A stretch of 6,829 bases of DNA from Parvularculaceae bacterium UBA4496 (GTDB taxonomy: Bacteria > Pseudomonadota > Alphaproteobacteria > Caulobacterales > Parvularculaceae): NCBI GenBank assembly GCA_002388885.1, contig DGNI01000190.1:6299-13127 (forward strand). Reading direction: 5' to 3'. A model generated the notes under the pieces. That model was given only the letters and a program-made list of their open reading frames with translations. It was not told the origin of the DNA and searched no databases. The translations under genes and the position numbers were made by a program. Shown one piece after another: positions 1-6,158 of this stretch; positions within the stretch are counted from its first letter, which is position 1, and the number at the start of each line of letters is the position of its first letter.

Positions 1-754
1 CCTGCCGTACCGGCAGGCCAGCCGCGGCCATAGTCGCTTTCGCTTCTGCTACAGAAATTTCGCCGAAATGAAAAATCGAGGCGGCTAGCACCGCGGAAGC
101 TTTTCCTTCTGTCGCCGCCTCCACCAGATGCTGGACTGCGCCGGCGCCGCCAGAGGCAATCACCGGCACATCCACGGCTTCTGCGACGGCGCGGGTCAGT
201 GCAATGTCGTAACCGGACTTCACGCCATCACGGTCCATGGAGGTCAGTAGGATTTCGCCGGCGCCGCGTTTGACGACCTCTTTCGCAAAGTCAACGGCGT
301 TGATCCCCGTCTTATTGCGTCCGCCATGGGTGAAGATTTCCCAATGGCCGTCAACGCGCTTCGCATCGATGGCGACAACAACGCATTGCGCGCCGAATCG
401 TTCAGCCGCGGCATTGATAAGGTCCGGATTTTTCACGGCTGCCGTATTGATCGCCACCTTGTCGGCGCCGGCCAGCAACAGCGCGCGAAAATCATCGATC
501 GAGGCAACCCCCCCGCCCACGGTCAACGGCATGAAACACCGCTCCGCCACCACCGATACCTTGTCGAGCAGGATCCCCCTGCCCTCATGGCTTGCTGAAA
601 TGTCGAGAAAACAAAGCTCGTCGGCGCCAGCGGCGTCGTAGGCCTCAGCGGCGGCGGCGGGATCGCCGGCATCGCGCAGGTTGACGAAGTTGACGCCTTT
701 CACCACGCGGCCGTCCTTGACGTCGAGACAGGGAATAATCCGTATATTGAGCAT
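1..754 (-). CDS. hisF: Imidazole glycerol phosphate synthase, cyclase subunit HisF (3' end cut by window edge)
   Basis: HisF takes ammonia channelled from the glutaminase HisH and converts PRFAR into imidazole glycerol phosphate and AICAR, in the cytoplasm. The frame runs from ATG at 754-752 to the left edge without a stop and gives 251 residues. Family members are about 252-260 long, and the last visible residues (GLPVRQ) match the usual C-terminal GIPVRL, so only a few residues are missing. It is a TIM barrel with N-terminal [15 protein letters not shown], where Asp11 is the catalytic acid. Asp130 in [11 protein letters not shown] is the second catalytic Asp and falls at exactly the usual number. 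Other family motifs are VGGGV (79-83), INTAAV (102-107), LLTSMDRDG (169-177), VIASGGAG (198-205) and AASIFHF (224-230). It starts 7 nt after the CYTH-CHAD stop, so it is probably cotranscribed and translationally coupled; I see no strong Shine-Dalgarno. A G7 run lies in the VGGGV codons. Identification is near certain. Confidence 0.97.
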   Translation of the reverse strand, partial: MLNIRIIPCLDVKDGRVVKGVNFVNLRDAGDPAAAAEAYDAAGADELCFLDISASHEGRGILLDKVSVVAERCFMPLTVGGGVASIDDFRALLLAGADKVAINTAAVKNPDLINAAAERFGAQCVVVAIDAKRVDGHWEIFTHGGRNKTGINAVDFAKEVVKRGAGEILLTSMDRDGVKSGYDIALTRAVAEAVDVPVIASGGAGAVQHLVEAATEGKASAVLAASIFHFGEISVAEAKATMAAAGLPVRQ

Positions 755-761
755 TATCAAA

Positions 762-2294
762 CTAATCCCGCCAGAACGGCGTCATCTTTTCAAAACGCGC
801 CCATGCGGCGTCAATCGTTTCAACGGCGGACTGTGCTTCCGCCGCCTTATAGCCAGCAATAAACCCGGCGGCCCGTACAGTATCCTTGCCCTCGCCGGAC
901 GCCAGACGGTCAGCCAGCGATTGCGCCGCCACGGCGTCATTCACGGCGCCGAATGCATCCTGCATCGCCGACAGCGCGCTCATATAGTCCTTTCGCGACG
1001 CTTTAGGATAGAGCGGGCGGAAAAGCTGAACCGGATAGCGGAGTTTTTTAAGCGCGATGCGCAGCGGATGGCGCGCTGACAGATCCGCGCATGCCGGCGT
1101 CTTTGCCGCAACCTGCAAGGTTTTGTTCAATGCGCGATCAAGCACGGCAGGAGCGAATGTTCGCACAGACGCCTTTGCGGCGCCTTTCGTTTTCTTGCGC
1201 CATGCGCCAAGGGCGCCGGCTTTCGCCACGTCCAGAATGAACCGGTTAAAGTCTTTGCTCGCCACCGCCTCAAAGGCCTCCGCCCAGGCTTCGGCGCACG
1301 TCGCCTCTGCTTTCGCTTTCAGCGTCGTTAGACCCGCAACCATCCCATCCGTCCGTTGCGCAACAGGCAGTGTTTCGCCGATGAATACGTCCCAGTCCCG
1401 GGCGGGACCAAGCGCCCCTGCGAAGGATTTTGCGCGCTGCGCCAGCGACGCAAATTCATCGCTTTTGAGATAGGGGCGAAAAACCCGTTCAATCGAGCGT
1501 AGCCGTCTCAACGCGACGCGCATCTGATGGACGCCTTCAGGCGTTCGAAAGTCGAGAATGAAGGGCTGCACTTCCGCCAGCCGCGCGGCGATAGCGTTCA
1601 GCGAATGTTGCAAAGCGTCCGCGGCGCTCATGTCGCCATCAATCTGCGTCCGTGGCGCGGGAAGAATAACGCCAGGCGGGCGGGCAAGCCGTTCCGCCGT
1701 TTCAAGCTTGGAGAGCGCGCGATAACGCAGCGGCGCGTGGCCGAGAAGAAGCCGGGCGAAATCAAAAACCCGCGACGGATCGCCCTTGATCAGCTCCAGC
1801 TCAACCTCGGCAAGCGGCGCGGCGTAATCCCTGCCCTCGTCATCGCGGCATTCGGCGCGGCCGATATCTACGGCCAGCTCAATCTTCGTCCCGCGAAACG
1901 AAATGACGGACGCCCAGCGGTCTACAGTGGTCTCGGCGAAGAGCTCCAGCGCGGGCGCAACCGCATCGATCGCATCGTCGATATCTTCATTGCCAGTCTG
2001 CGCTGGAAAAGCGCCCTCGCCGGATATCTCCGTTTCATATTCGAGGCGCGAGGCCGCTGAAGACCGGCGGATTTTCACCGCCTGAATGAGTGCGCCGCCC
2101 TCCTCCCTCAAACGCAGGCTGATGCCCTTTTTCGCGAGCCGCCGGTCGGTAGTGTCGTAATACCGGGAGGCCAACCGCTCCCATTCGCCCCGATCCGGCG
2201 CCGCCGCGGAAACGAAATCGCTCCCGATCAGGGCGGCGACAACGCCAGGCGATCCGGCGAATTTCAGCTCAAACTCGGTATGGCCGGCTTTCAT
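762..2294 (-). CDS. CYTH-CHAD domain protein, predicted triphosphatase / polyphosphate-associated protein
   Basis: This is a 510-residue protein if it starts at the ATG at 2294-2292. The N-terminal CYTH (triphosphate tunnel) domain covers about residues 5-205. It opens with the signature E-x-E-x-K as EFELK (residues 7-11), followed by a YYDTTD block, paired Arg/Lys in SLRLRE and AVKIRR, and an acidic EVELELIKG strand. The C-terminal CHAD domain covers about 225-505, with the paired basic helices [14 protein letters not shown] and [12 protein letters not shown], plus [17 protein letters not shown] proteins such as E. coli YgiF hydrolyse inorganic triphosphate, and CHAD domains bind polyphosphate; the substrate here is inferred. 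The frame could also open at TTG 2363-2361 (533 aa), only 6 nt after the hisA stop. I prefer the ATG because CYTH proteins normally carry ExExK near residue 5-10, although neither start has a good ribosome site. The gene lies between hisA and hisF on the same strand and is probably in their transcript, an unusual partner. Confidence 0.92.
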   Translation of the reverse strand: MKAGHTEFELKFAGSPGVVAALIGSDFVSAAAPDRGEWERLASRYYDTTDRRLAKKGISLRLREEGGALIQAVKIRRSSAASRLEYETEISGEGAFPAQTGNEDIDDAIDAVAPALELFAETTVDRWASVISFRGTKIELAVDIGRAECRDDEGRDYAAPLAEVELELIKGDPSRVFDFARLLLGHAPLRYRALSKLETAERLARPPGVILPAPRTQIDGDMSAADALQHSLNAIAARLAEVQPFILDFRTPEGVHQMRVALRRLRSIERVFRPYLKSDEFASLAQRAKSFAGALGPARDWDVFIGETLPVAQRTDGMVAGLTTLKAKAEATCAEAWAEAFEAVASKDFNRFILDVAKAGALGAWRKKTKGAAKASVRTFAPAVLDRALNKTLQVAAKTPACADLSARHPLRIALKKLRYPVQLFRPLYPKASRKDYMSALSAMQDAFGAVNDAVAAQSLADRLASGEGKDTVRAAGFIAGYKAAEAQSAVETIDAAWARFEKMTPFWRD

Positions 2295-2305
2295 GTCGGC
2301 TCGGG

Positions 2306-2313
2306 CCCCCCCC
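2306..2313. repeat. Run of eight C (G8 on the coding strand) between the two possible starts of the CYTH-CHAD gene
   Basis: Eight consecutive C on the plus strand read as G8 in the minus-strand message. The run ends 11 nt before the preferred ATG (2294) and lies downstream of the in-frame TTG (2363). A length change would alter the spacing before the ATG, or the frame if translation starts at TTG. It could also act as a weak ribosome-binding tract. Function is unproven. Confidence 0.5.
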
Positions 2314-2369
2314 AAAAACGCAGTACTACTTTGATGATAGGACGGATAGATGGACCCAGCCAACCCGGC

Positions 2370-3113
2370 TTAACTCGCGGCTTTGATGGCCTCTGCCGGA
2401 TCTATCCTGCCGTCATAGAGCGCCCGGCCGATAATCACGCCTTCAATATTCGGATGGGCGGTTTTGAGCGCCGTGATGTCTTCAATCGATGCGACCCCGC
2501 CGGAGGCGATCACCGGTATGGTCGCCGCGTTCGCTAGCGCCGCCGTCGCCTCGACATTCACCCCCCCCAGTGCGCCATCGCGGCTTATATCGGTATACAC
2601 CACCGCCGCAACGCCCTGATCCGCATAGCGTTTTACGATTTCGATCGGGCTTTTGTCGCTATCGCCGTCCCAGCCGTCGGTCTTGACCTTTCCGTCTCTC
2701 GCATCGACGCCGAGCACAATCCGCCCCGGATAGGTTTTGCAAGCCTCTTTAACGAAATCCGGATCATTAACCGCGGCCGTACCGAGGATAACGCGGGTCA
2801 TACCCCCCCCGAGCCAGCGTTCTACCGCCGTCATATTGCGAACGCCGCCGCCAAGCTGGGTCCGGGCGCCAGTATTGGCGATAATGGAACCGACAGCCGC
2901 GCCGTTGCGCTCTGCCCCTGCGAACGCCCCATCAAGGTCCACAATATGAACCCAATCGAAGCCTGCCGCCTCAAAGGCTTTCGCCTGTGATGCCGGATCA
3001 TCATTATAAACGGTAGAGGCGTCCATCCGTCCATGCAGCAGGCGCACGCAGCGACCGTCTTTGAGGTCAATGGCCGGATAGAGCGTCAGTTTGTGGGATG
3101 CAGCGCCGTTCAT
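2370..3113 (-). CDS. hisA: ProFAR isomerase HisA
   Basis: HisA, 1-(5-phosphoribosyl)-5-[(5-phosphoribosylamino)methylideneamino]imidazole-4-carboxamide isomerase, performs the Amadori-type rearrangement of ProFAR to PRFAR, the substrate of HisH-HisF. At 247 residues it is close to the usual 240-250. The TIM barrel opens with LYPAIDLKDGRCVRL, where Asp16 is the conserved catalytic base. The second catalytic Asp is Asp137 in VLGVDARDGKV. Phosphate-binding loops are QLGGGVR (86-92), VILGTAAV and IPVIASGGV, and TDISRDG (174-180) is also typical. The N-terminus is about six residues longer than most family members, but the ATG overlaps the hisH stop as ATGA, which supports this start and translational coupling. 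Two G8 runs occur inside the gene, encoding Gly-Gly stretches at about residues 102-104 and 183-184. The frame is intact across both. Confidence 0.97.
   Translation of the reverse strand: MNGAASHKLTLYPAIDLKDGRCVRLLHGRMDASTVYNDDPASQAKAFEAAGFDWVHIVDLDGAFAGAERNGAAVGSIIANTGARTQLGGGVRNMTAVERWLGGGMTRVILGTAAVNDPDFVKEACKTYPGRIVLGVDARDGKVKTDGWDGDSDKSPIEIVKRYADQGVAAVVYTDISRDGALGGVNVEATAALANAATIPVIASGGVASIEDITALKTAHPNIEGVIIGRALYDGRIDPAEAIKAAS
2561..2568. repeat. Run of eight C (G8 on the coding strand) within hisA
   Basis: This plus-strand C8 encodes the Gly-Gly of ALGGVN in HisA, where many HisA proteins have a Ser-Gly or Thr-Gly dipeptide. It is one of three C8 runs in about 500 bp. The reading frame is intact as given. 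Such runs are prone to polymerase slippage and to sequencing error. Confidence 0.5.
2803..2810. repeat. Run of eight C (G8 on the coding strand) within hisA
   Basis: This plus-strand C8 encodes the Gly-Gly-Gly of WLGGGMTR in HisA (about residues 102-104). The frame continues correctly into VILGTAAV, so the run length as given is coding-consistent. It is the second G8 run in hisA. Confidence 0.5.
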
Positions 3114-3754
3114 GACGGCGACCAGCTTAAAAATGCGCCCAGAAAGGCGAGGCCCGCCCGCTGGCTTTTTTCAGGATGGAATTGTGCGCCAAGAAGATTG
3201 TCCCGGCCAATCAATGCGGTAAGGCTCTGGCCGTGATCGGTCGCAGCGAGCCTGCACGCTTCGTTATCGACCGCAAACCGAAACGAATGCGCGAAATAAA
3301 AGGCTTCGCCATCGAGCTCGTCGAAGACGGGGTGATGGGCCACCGCCGATACCTTGTTCCAGCCCATATGCGGCGCGCGATAATCCGTAGACGAATCAAG
3401 CGGTTTGACGACGCCCGGAATCCAGCCGAGCCCCTCGCACGATCCAAATTCCAGACCCTGCGTTGCAAGAAGCTGCATGCCGACACAGACGCCAAGAAAC
3501 GGGCGGGTCTCCACAAGGACGGCGTGCTCTAGCGCCTCCAGAACGCCGTCCCGCGCGGAAAGTCCGGTCATACAGGCGGAAAACGCACCGACGCCGGGTA
3601 GTACCAGCCGGTCAGCGTCGGCGATCTCATCGGCTTTGTCCGTGACGATCACATGCCTCGCCAGACCGGATTCGCGCGCGGCGCGCTCGATCGCTTTTTC
3701 AACGGAGCGCAGGTTCCCGGAGCCGTAATCGATGATCGCCACTGTCTCAGCCAT
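3110..3754 (-). CDS. hisH: Imidazole glycerol phosphate synthase, glutamine amidotransferase subunit HisH
   Basis: HisH hydrolyses glutamine and passes ammonia through the HisF barrel for imidazole ring closure. It is 214 residues, a normal length for this class-I (triad) amidotransferase. It begins with VAIIDYGSGNLRSV and has the oxyanion-loop motif LPGVGAF (52-58). The nucleophile is Cys90 in FLGVCVGMQLL. The other triad residues are His193 and Glu195 in GAQFHPEKSQ. APHMGWN (127-133) and YFAHSF (153-158) are family blocks at the HisF interface. It is the first gene after the hairpin terminator of the upstream small-gene cassette, with only 52 nt between hairpin and ATG, so it should head its own his transcript with hisA, CYTH-CHAD and hisF. 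I found no convincing -35/-10 pair in that gap. The stop overlaps the hisA start by four bases. Confidence 0.97.
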   Translation of the reverse strand: MAETVAIIDYGSGNLRSVEKAIERAARESGLARHVIVTDKADEIADADRLVLPGVGAFSACMTGLSARDGVLEALEHAVLVETRPFLGVCVGMQLLATQGLEFGSCEGLGWIPGVVKPLDSSTDYRAPHMGWNKVSAVAHHPVFDELDGEAFYFAHSFRFAVDNEACRLAATDHGQSLTALIGRDNLLGAQFHPEKSQRAGLAFLGAFLSWSPS

Positions 3755-3796
3755 GGCGCGCTTGTAGCCGTCAAGCGCCAGCGCGCAAAGACAACC

Positions 3797-3832
3797 GGCT
3801 AAAATAAAGGCGCGCCGGGGAGGGCGCGCCTT
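3797..3832 (-). terminator. Intrinsic terminator after the tandem cysteine-rich gene pair
   Basis: A perfect 10-bp inverted repeat (AAGGCGCGCC at 3807-3816, GGCGCGCCTT at 3823-3832) encloses a 6-nt loop. Read on the minus strand, the stem is followed by TTTATTTTA, a good U-rich tail. The plus-strand side has no T tract, so it should act on minus-strand transcription only. It begins 21 nt after the stop of the second small gene and sits upstream of hisH, separating the two transcripts. Confidence 0.85.
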
Positions 3833-3853
3833 GGAATTGAAAAATAGCTATTG

Positions 3854-4108
3854 CTAGGCGTCGGGCCAGCACGCGCCGATGGCCTCTTTCGACGCCTCGC
3901 TCAGCCCGTCGATATCTTCAGGGCTTGCAACTTCCATCAGCTCCGCCGTCATGTCGGCGTCAGCGGCGTCTGCAAGACAGGCGCAACCAGCGGGATCGGT
4001 GCCATTTTCCGCAGCATACGCTTCACAATGGCCTTCAAGATCGTCGCCCGCCAGAGCTGGCGACGCCATAAGGCCTAAGGCAGAAGCGGCGATAATCAGT
4101 TTTTTCAT
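3854..4108 (-). CDS. Small secreted acidic four-cysteine protein, downstream copy of a tandem pair
   Basis: This is an 84-residue protein of no family I recognise. Residues 1-20 form a textbook Sec signal peptide (MKK, then a hydrophobic core, then SPALA), with likely cleavage before GDD, so it should be periplasmic or exported. The mature part has about 64 residues and is strongly acidic: I count 17 Asp/Glu against one Lys. Four cysteines sit at 28, 42, 44 and 80 (C-x13-C-x-C-x35-C), which suggests two disulfides or a metal site. The start is firm: AGGAGG lies 8 nt before the ATG. The gene 24 nt upstream encodes a paralogue with the same first three cysteine spacings, a Gly before the CxC, a Leu after it and a similar SxASxEA C-terminal helix. 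The two probably form an operon ending at the hairpin 21 nt downstream. Function unknown; the real-gene call is strong. Confidence 0.85.
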   Translation of the reverse strand: MKKLIIAASALGLMASPALAGDDLEGHCEAYAAENGTDPAGCACLADAADADMTAELMEVASPEDIDGLSEASKEAIGACWPDA

Positions 4109-4116
4109 GTCAGGTT

Positions 4117-4122
4117 CCTCCT
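4117..4122 (-). promoter_or_regulatory. Strong ribosome binding site for the downstream four-cysteine gene
   Basis: The minus strand reads AGGAGG with 8 nt to the ATG at 4108. It is the best Shine-Dalgarno in the window and lies in the 24-nt gap after the upstream paralogue's stop. It implies efficient independent translation of the second gene. Confidence 0.8.
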
Positions 4123-4132
4123 CAACTTTGTT

Positions 4133-4399
4133 TTAGCGCGTGCATTTGTCCATGGCGGCTTTTGCCTCATCCGAAGCCGATGCGTAGCGCTCCGCTGGAT
4201 CCTCGATTTCGCCAAGCGCCAGAAACTCATCGACGAGATCGTTGGCGAGCGCTTCTTCCTCAAGGCATGAGCAGCCAGACGTATCCCGGCCATCAGCCTC
4301 GAGCGCAGCGACGCAGGCATCGGCAAGCTCGCCAGAAAAAGACGGCGAAATCGCCATGCCGGCGGCCGCGATGCCGGCGAAAAAGACCTTCAATTTCAT
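4133..4399 (-). CDS. Small secreted acidic four-cysteine protein, upstream copy of a tandem pair
   Basis: This is an 88-residue protein with no recognised family, paralogous to the gene immediately downstream. MKLKVFFAGIAAAGMAIS and the following residues form a Sec signal peptide with probable cleavage after SFS, before GEL. The mature part is acidic, with cysteines at 29, 43, 45 and 86 (C-x13-C-x-C-x40-C). The first three spacings match its neighbour and the last is five residues longer. Shared residues include GCxCL around the CxC and an Ala-rich SxASxEAK segment before the last Cys. The frame also opens at GTG 4453 (106 aa), but that would bury the signal peptide behind a basic leader. 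The ATG at 4399 has AAGGGG 9 nt upstream and puts the signal at the N-terminus, so I use it. It is the first gene of a two-gene unit, divergent from a small membrane-protein gene. An exported binding or redox-sensitive role is only a guess. Confidence 0.83.
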   Translation of the reverse strand: MKLKVFFAGIAAAGMAISPSFSGELADACVAALEADGRDTSGCSCLEEEALANDLVDEFLALGEIEDPAERYASASDEAKAAMDKCTR

Positions 4400-4408
4400 A
4401 CAATTAAA

Positions 4409-4414
4409 CCCCTT
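4409..4414 (-). promoter_or_regulatory. Ribosome binding site that decides the start of the upstream four-cysteine gene
   Basis: The minus strand reads AAGGGG, 9 nt before ATG 4399. The alternative GTG at 4453 has no comparable site, so this supports the shorter protein with an N-terminal signal peptide. Confidence 0.6.
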
Positions 4415-4468
4415 ATGGTTTCGCGCCCGCTTTTCACGCAACTGAGGAAACACAACGAGGGGCGCAAG

Positions 4469-4494
4469 GACATTCCCAACCCGGGCGGGATGTC
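4469..4494. promoter_or_regulatory. Imperfect inverted repeat in the divergent intergenic region, possible operator
   Basis: GACAT-T-CCC (4469-4477) pairs with GGG-ATGTC (4487-4494), leaving one bulged T and a 9-nt loop that itself contains CCCGGG. It lies between the divergent four-cysteine pair and the small membrane-protein gene, where a shared regulator site would be expected. No known binding motif was recognised, and it could be a chance dyad in GC-rich DNA. Confidence 0.3.
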
Positions 4495-4572
4495 ACCTGA
4501 AATCCCGGTCAGCGTCAAATGATTCCCTCAGCATATCGGGAACCCAAGCGGAACCGGCCGTGTTTTCACAAG

Positions 4573-4830
4573 ATGACTGATCAAAGGAAGAAAACGCCTG
4601 CTGACGAAGCGGCGGCGGCTGAAGCGCCGACAACCCCGGACGAAGCAGAGAATACGGATGACACATTGCGCGTCGCCAATCGCGAAACTGCGAACGCGAC
4701 GGCGGAAAAACTGACGACGGAACAAGTGCGTCAGGGACATACTGGCGATCATGTCCGCTACATCCTTGCCGCGTCCATCACGGGAATCGGCATCATTTTC
4801 GCGATCGCGTATTTTTACTTCGTTCAGTAG
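4573..4830 (+). CDS. Small protein with a single C-terminal membrane segment
   Basis: This is an 85-residue protein if it starts at ATG 4573, or 103 residues from in-frame ATG 4519; neither start has a clear Shine-Dalgarno. The first 50 residues are hydrophilic and probably disordered, rich in Ala, Glu, Thr and Asp. Next comes a compact motif, RQGHTGDHVRYIL (53-65), and then one hydrophobic segment (about 63-84, ILAASITGIGIIFAIAYFYFV) reaching almost to the C-terminus. The topology is therefore probably N-in with a tail anchor. The TG-x-x-VRYIL pattern just before the membrane resembles small hypothetical proteins I recall from other alphaproteobacteria, but that is from memory only. The gene is divergent from the four-cysteine pair and convergent with hisB, with 10 bp between stops and no obvious terminator. 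Hydrophobic patterning and lack of a competing reading frame support a real gene; function unknown. Confidence 0.68.
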   Translation: MTDQRKKTPADEAAAAEAPTTPDEAENTDDTLRVANRETANATAEKLTTEQVRQGHTGDHVRYILAASITGIGIIFAIAYFYFVQ

Positions 4831-4840
4831 ACTGTCGCCC

Positions 4841-5434
4841 CTATCCGCCGAGCACGCCCTTGGTCGAGGGTGTCCCGCCGTCGCTGCGCGGATCGATTTC
4901 CAGCGCCGCCCGGAAGGCGCGCGCCGTCGCCTTGAAACAGCTTTCGATAATGTGATGGGTGTTCTCGCCGTAGAGATTTTCAACGTGGAGGCAAATCCCA
5001 GCGTTCATCGCAAAGGCGTGGAACCATTCCCTGAACAGTTCCGTATCCATGTCGCCGACCTTTGGCCGCGCAAAATTCACCCGCCAGATGAGATAGGGCC
5101 GCTTTGAAATGTCGATGGCGGCGCGCGACAGGGTTTCGTCCATGGGAATATAGGCGTTGCCGAACCGGCGAATGCCGGAGCAATCGCCGAGCGCTTTCGC
5201 TACAGCCTGGCCCATGACGATGCCTACGTCCTCAACCGTGTGGTGCATGTCGATATGCAAATCACCCTCGGCGCGCACTTTCAGATCGATCATCGAATGC
5301 TTGGCGAAACCTTCGAGCATGTGATCGAAAAAGCCGATACCGGTTTCGATGTCGTAATCGCCCGAACCGTCCAGCTCGAGCGCGACGAAAATCTCTGTCT
5401 CGCGAGTCTTGCGCTCTACCGTCGCCGCCCTCAT
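4841..5434 (-). CDS. hisB: Imidazoleglycerol-phosphate dehydratase HisB
   Basis: HisB removes water from imidazole glycerol phosphate, the HisH-HisF product, to give imidazole-acetol phosphate. It is a cytoplasmic Mn-dependent enzyme that forms large oligomers. The protein has 197 residues and is the monofunctional dehydratase, with no fused histidinol phosphatase as in E. coli. Two metal-binding repeats are visible: FFDHML (His38) with HHTVED (His64, His65, Glu68), and His139 with THHIIES (His160, His161, Glu164). [12 protein letters not shown] and the C-terminal TPSTKGVL are family blocks. The frame extends to ATG 5476 (211 aa), but the family normally begins just before RxAxVxRxTxET, and AAGGAG at 5446-5451 lies 11 nt before ATG 5434, so I chose the shorter form. 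It is divergent from hslV and separated from the other his genes by the roughly 1 kb insert. Confidence 0.97.
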   Translation of the reverse strand: MRAATVERKTRETEIFVALELDGSGDYDIETGIGFFDHMLEGFAKHSMIDLKVRAEGDLHIDMHHTVEDVGIVMGQAVAKALGDCSGIRRFGNAYIPMDETLSRAAIDISKRPYLIWRVNFARPKVGDMDTELFREWFHAFAMNAGICLHVENLYGENTHHIIESCFKATARAFRAALEIDPRSDGGTPSTKGVLGG

Positions 5435-5445
5435 GGCCTTCAAAG

Positions 5446-5451
5446 CTCCTT
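5446..5451 (-). promoter_or_regulatory. Ribosome binding site favouring the shorter HisB
   Basis: The minus strand reads AAGGAG, 11 nt before ATG 5434. The spacing is a little long but the match is good, and it lies inside the longer alternative reading frame from ATG 5476. Confidence 0.5.
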
Positions 5452-5488
5452 TGACGCCCGCGCGCCGAAATGGCATGACGCCGCGGCC

Positions 5489-5512
5489 CTTGGTCTTATC
5501 TAAGTCTTATTA
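5489..5512 (+). promoter_or_regulatory. Candidate heat-shock type promoter for hslVU
   Basis: CTTGG at 5489-5493 and CTTATTA at 5506-5512, with 13 nt between CTTG and CTTATTA, loosely resemble a sigma-32 promoter (CTTG box plus a C/T-rich, AT-containing -10). It lies about 70 nt upstream of hslV, an operon under heat-shock control in many bacteria. The match is weak. The same 145-bp gap must also hold the divergent hisB promoter. Confidence 0.28.
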
Positions 5513-5579
5513 AAAAACCGGCCCCGCGTCTATTGCGCCGCAAAACGGCTAAGAAACAGAAAATACAAGAGAAAATCCC

Positions 5580-6125
5580 ATGTCCAACCAGTCCATGCAC
5601 GGCACGACCATCCTCGCAGCAAGGCGCAATGGCGTCGTCTGCGTCGGCGGCGACGGGCAGGTGAGCCTCGATAAAACGGTGGTGAAGGGCGACGCCAAAA
5701 AAGTTCGCCGCCTTGCCGGCGGGAAGGTCATCGCCGGGTTCGCCGGCGCGACGGCCGACGCATTTACGCTGCTCGAAAGGCTGGAAGCGAAGCTGGAGCA
5801 ATATCCCGATCAGCTGATGCGCGCCTCGGTCGAGCTCGCCAAGGACTGGCGCACGGACCGATATTTGCGCCGTCTTGAGGCCATGATGATCGTCGCCGAC
5901 AAAGATGTGACATTGACGCTGTCAGGGGTGGGGGACGTGCTTGAACCGCAACACGGCGTCACCGGCATCGGCTCTGGCGGCGATTATGCACGTTCAGCGG
6001 CGCTGGCGTTGATGAACGAAACGGCGCTTGGCGCGGAAGACGTCGTCCGAAAATCCTTATCCATTGCCGCCTCGATTTGTATCTACACGAATGATTCCCT
6101 GACCATCGAAACCATCGGCCAATAA
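5580..6125 (+). CDS. hslV: HslV, peptidase subunit of the ATP-dependent HslUV protease
   Basis: HslV is the proteasome-like threonine peptidase that degrades proteins unfolded by HslU in the cytoplasm. It has 181 residues, a normal length. The catalytic Thr is Thr9 in [11 protein letters not shown], so an 8-residue prepeptide ending His-Gly must be removed to free it; E. coli HslV loses only Met. In mature numbering Asp17 (VGGDGQVS) and Lys33 (DAKKVRR) are in place, as is the Ser of GIGSGGDYA (precursor Ser132). [17 protein letters not shown] is the strongly conserved central block, and [10 protein letters not shown] and IETI close the fold. AAGAGA lies 7 nt before the ATG. hslU follows 33 nt downstream, so the two form an operon divergent from hisB. 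Confidence 0.97.
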   Translation: MSNQSMHGTTILAARRNGVVCVGGDGQVSLDKTVVKGDAKKVRRLAGGKVIAGFAGATADAFTLLERLEAKLEQYPDQLMRASVELAKDWRTDRYLRRLEAMMIVADKDVTLTLSGVGDVLEPQHGVTGIGSGGDYARSAALALMNETALGAEDVVRKSLSIAASICIYTNDSLTIETIGQ

Positions 6126-6158
6126 ACACGCTGCTTTGTAACGCACAGAAAAGAGTCC

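Noticed and set aside
237..641. Plus-strand open frames opposite hisF
   Set aside because: The minus strand encodes a complete HisF motif set here; the plus-strand product is a Ser/Arg/Ala-rich shadow typical of GC-rich DNA.
1527..2060. A 177-residue plus-strand open frame
   Set aside because: It lies wholly antisense to the CYTH-CHAD gene, whose conserved motifs cover this stretch; the plus-strand product is Arg-rich and shows no domain pattern.
3176..3532. A 118-residue plus-strand open frame
   Set aside because: It is antisense to hisH, which has an intact catalytic triad in the minus-strand frame.
5200..5260. HisB has Met where many relatives have Asp before the HHTVED motif (HIDMHH)
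   Set aside because: That position is variable between family members as far as I recall, and all metal ligands are intact, so no functional claim is made.
5435..5579. Possible histidine leader peptide or attenuator upstream of hisB
   Set aside because: No short frame with a run of His codons and no terminator-like hairpin is visible; the same holds for the gap before hisH.
5496..5801. A 101-residue minus-strand open frame across the hisB/hslV gap
   Set aside because: It overlaps the conserved hslV start and catalytic region and has no recognisable features.
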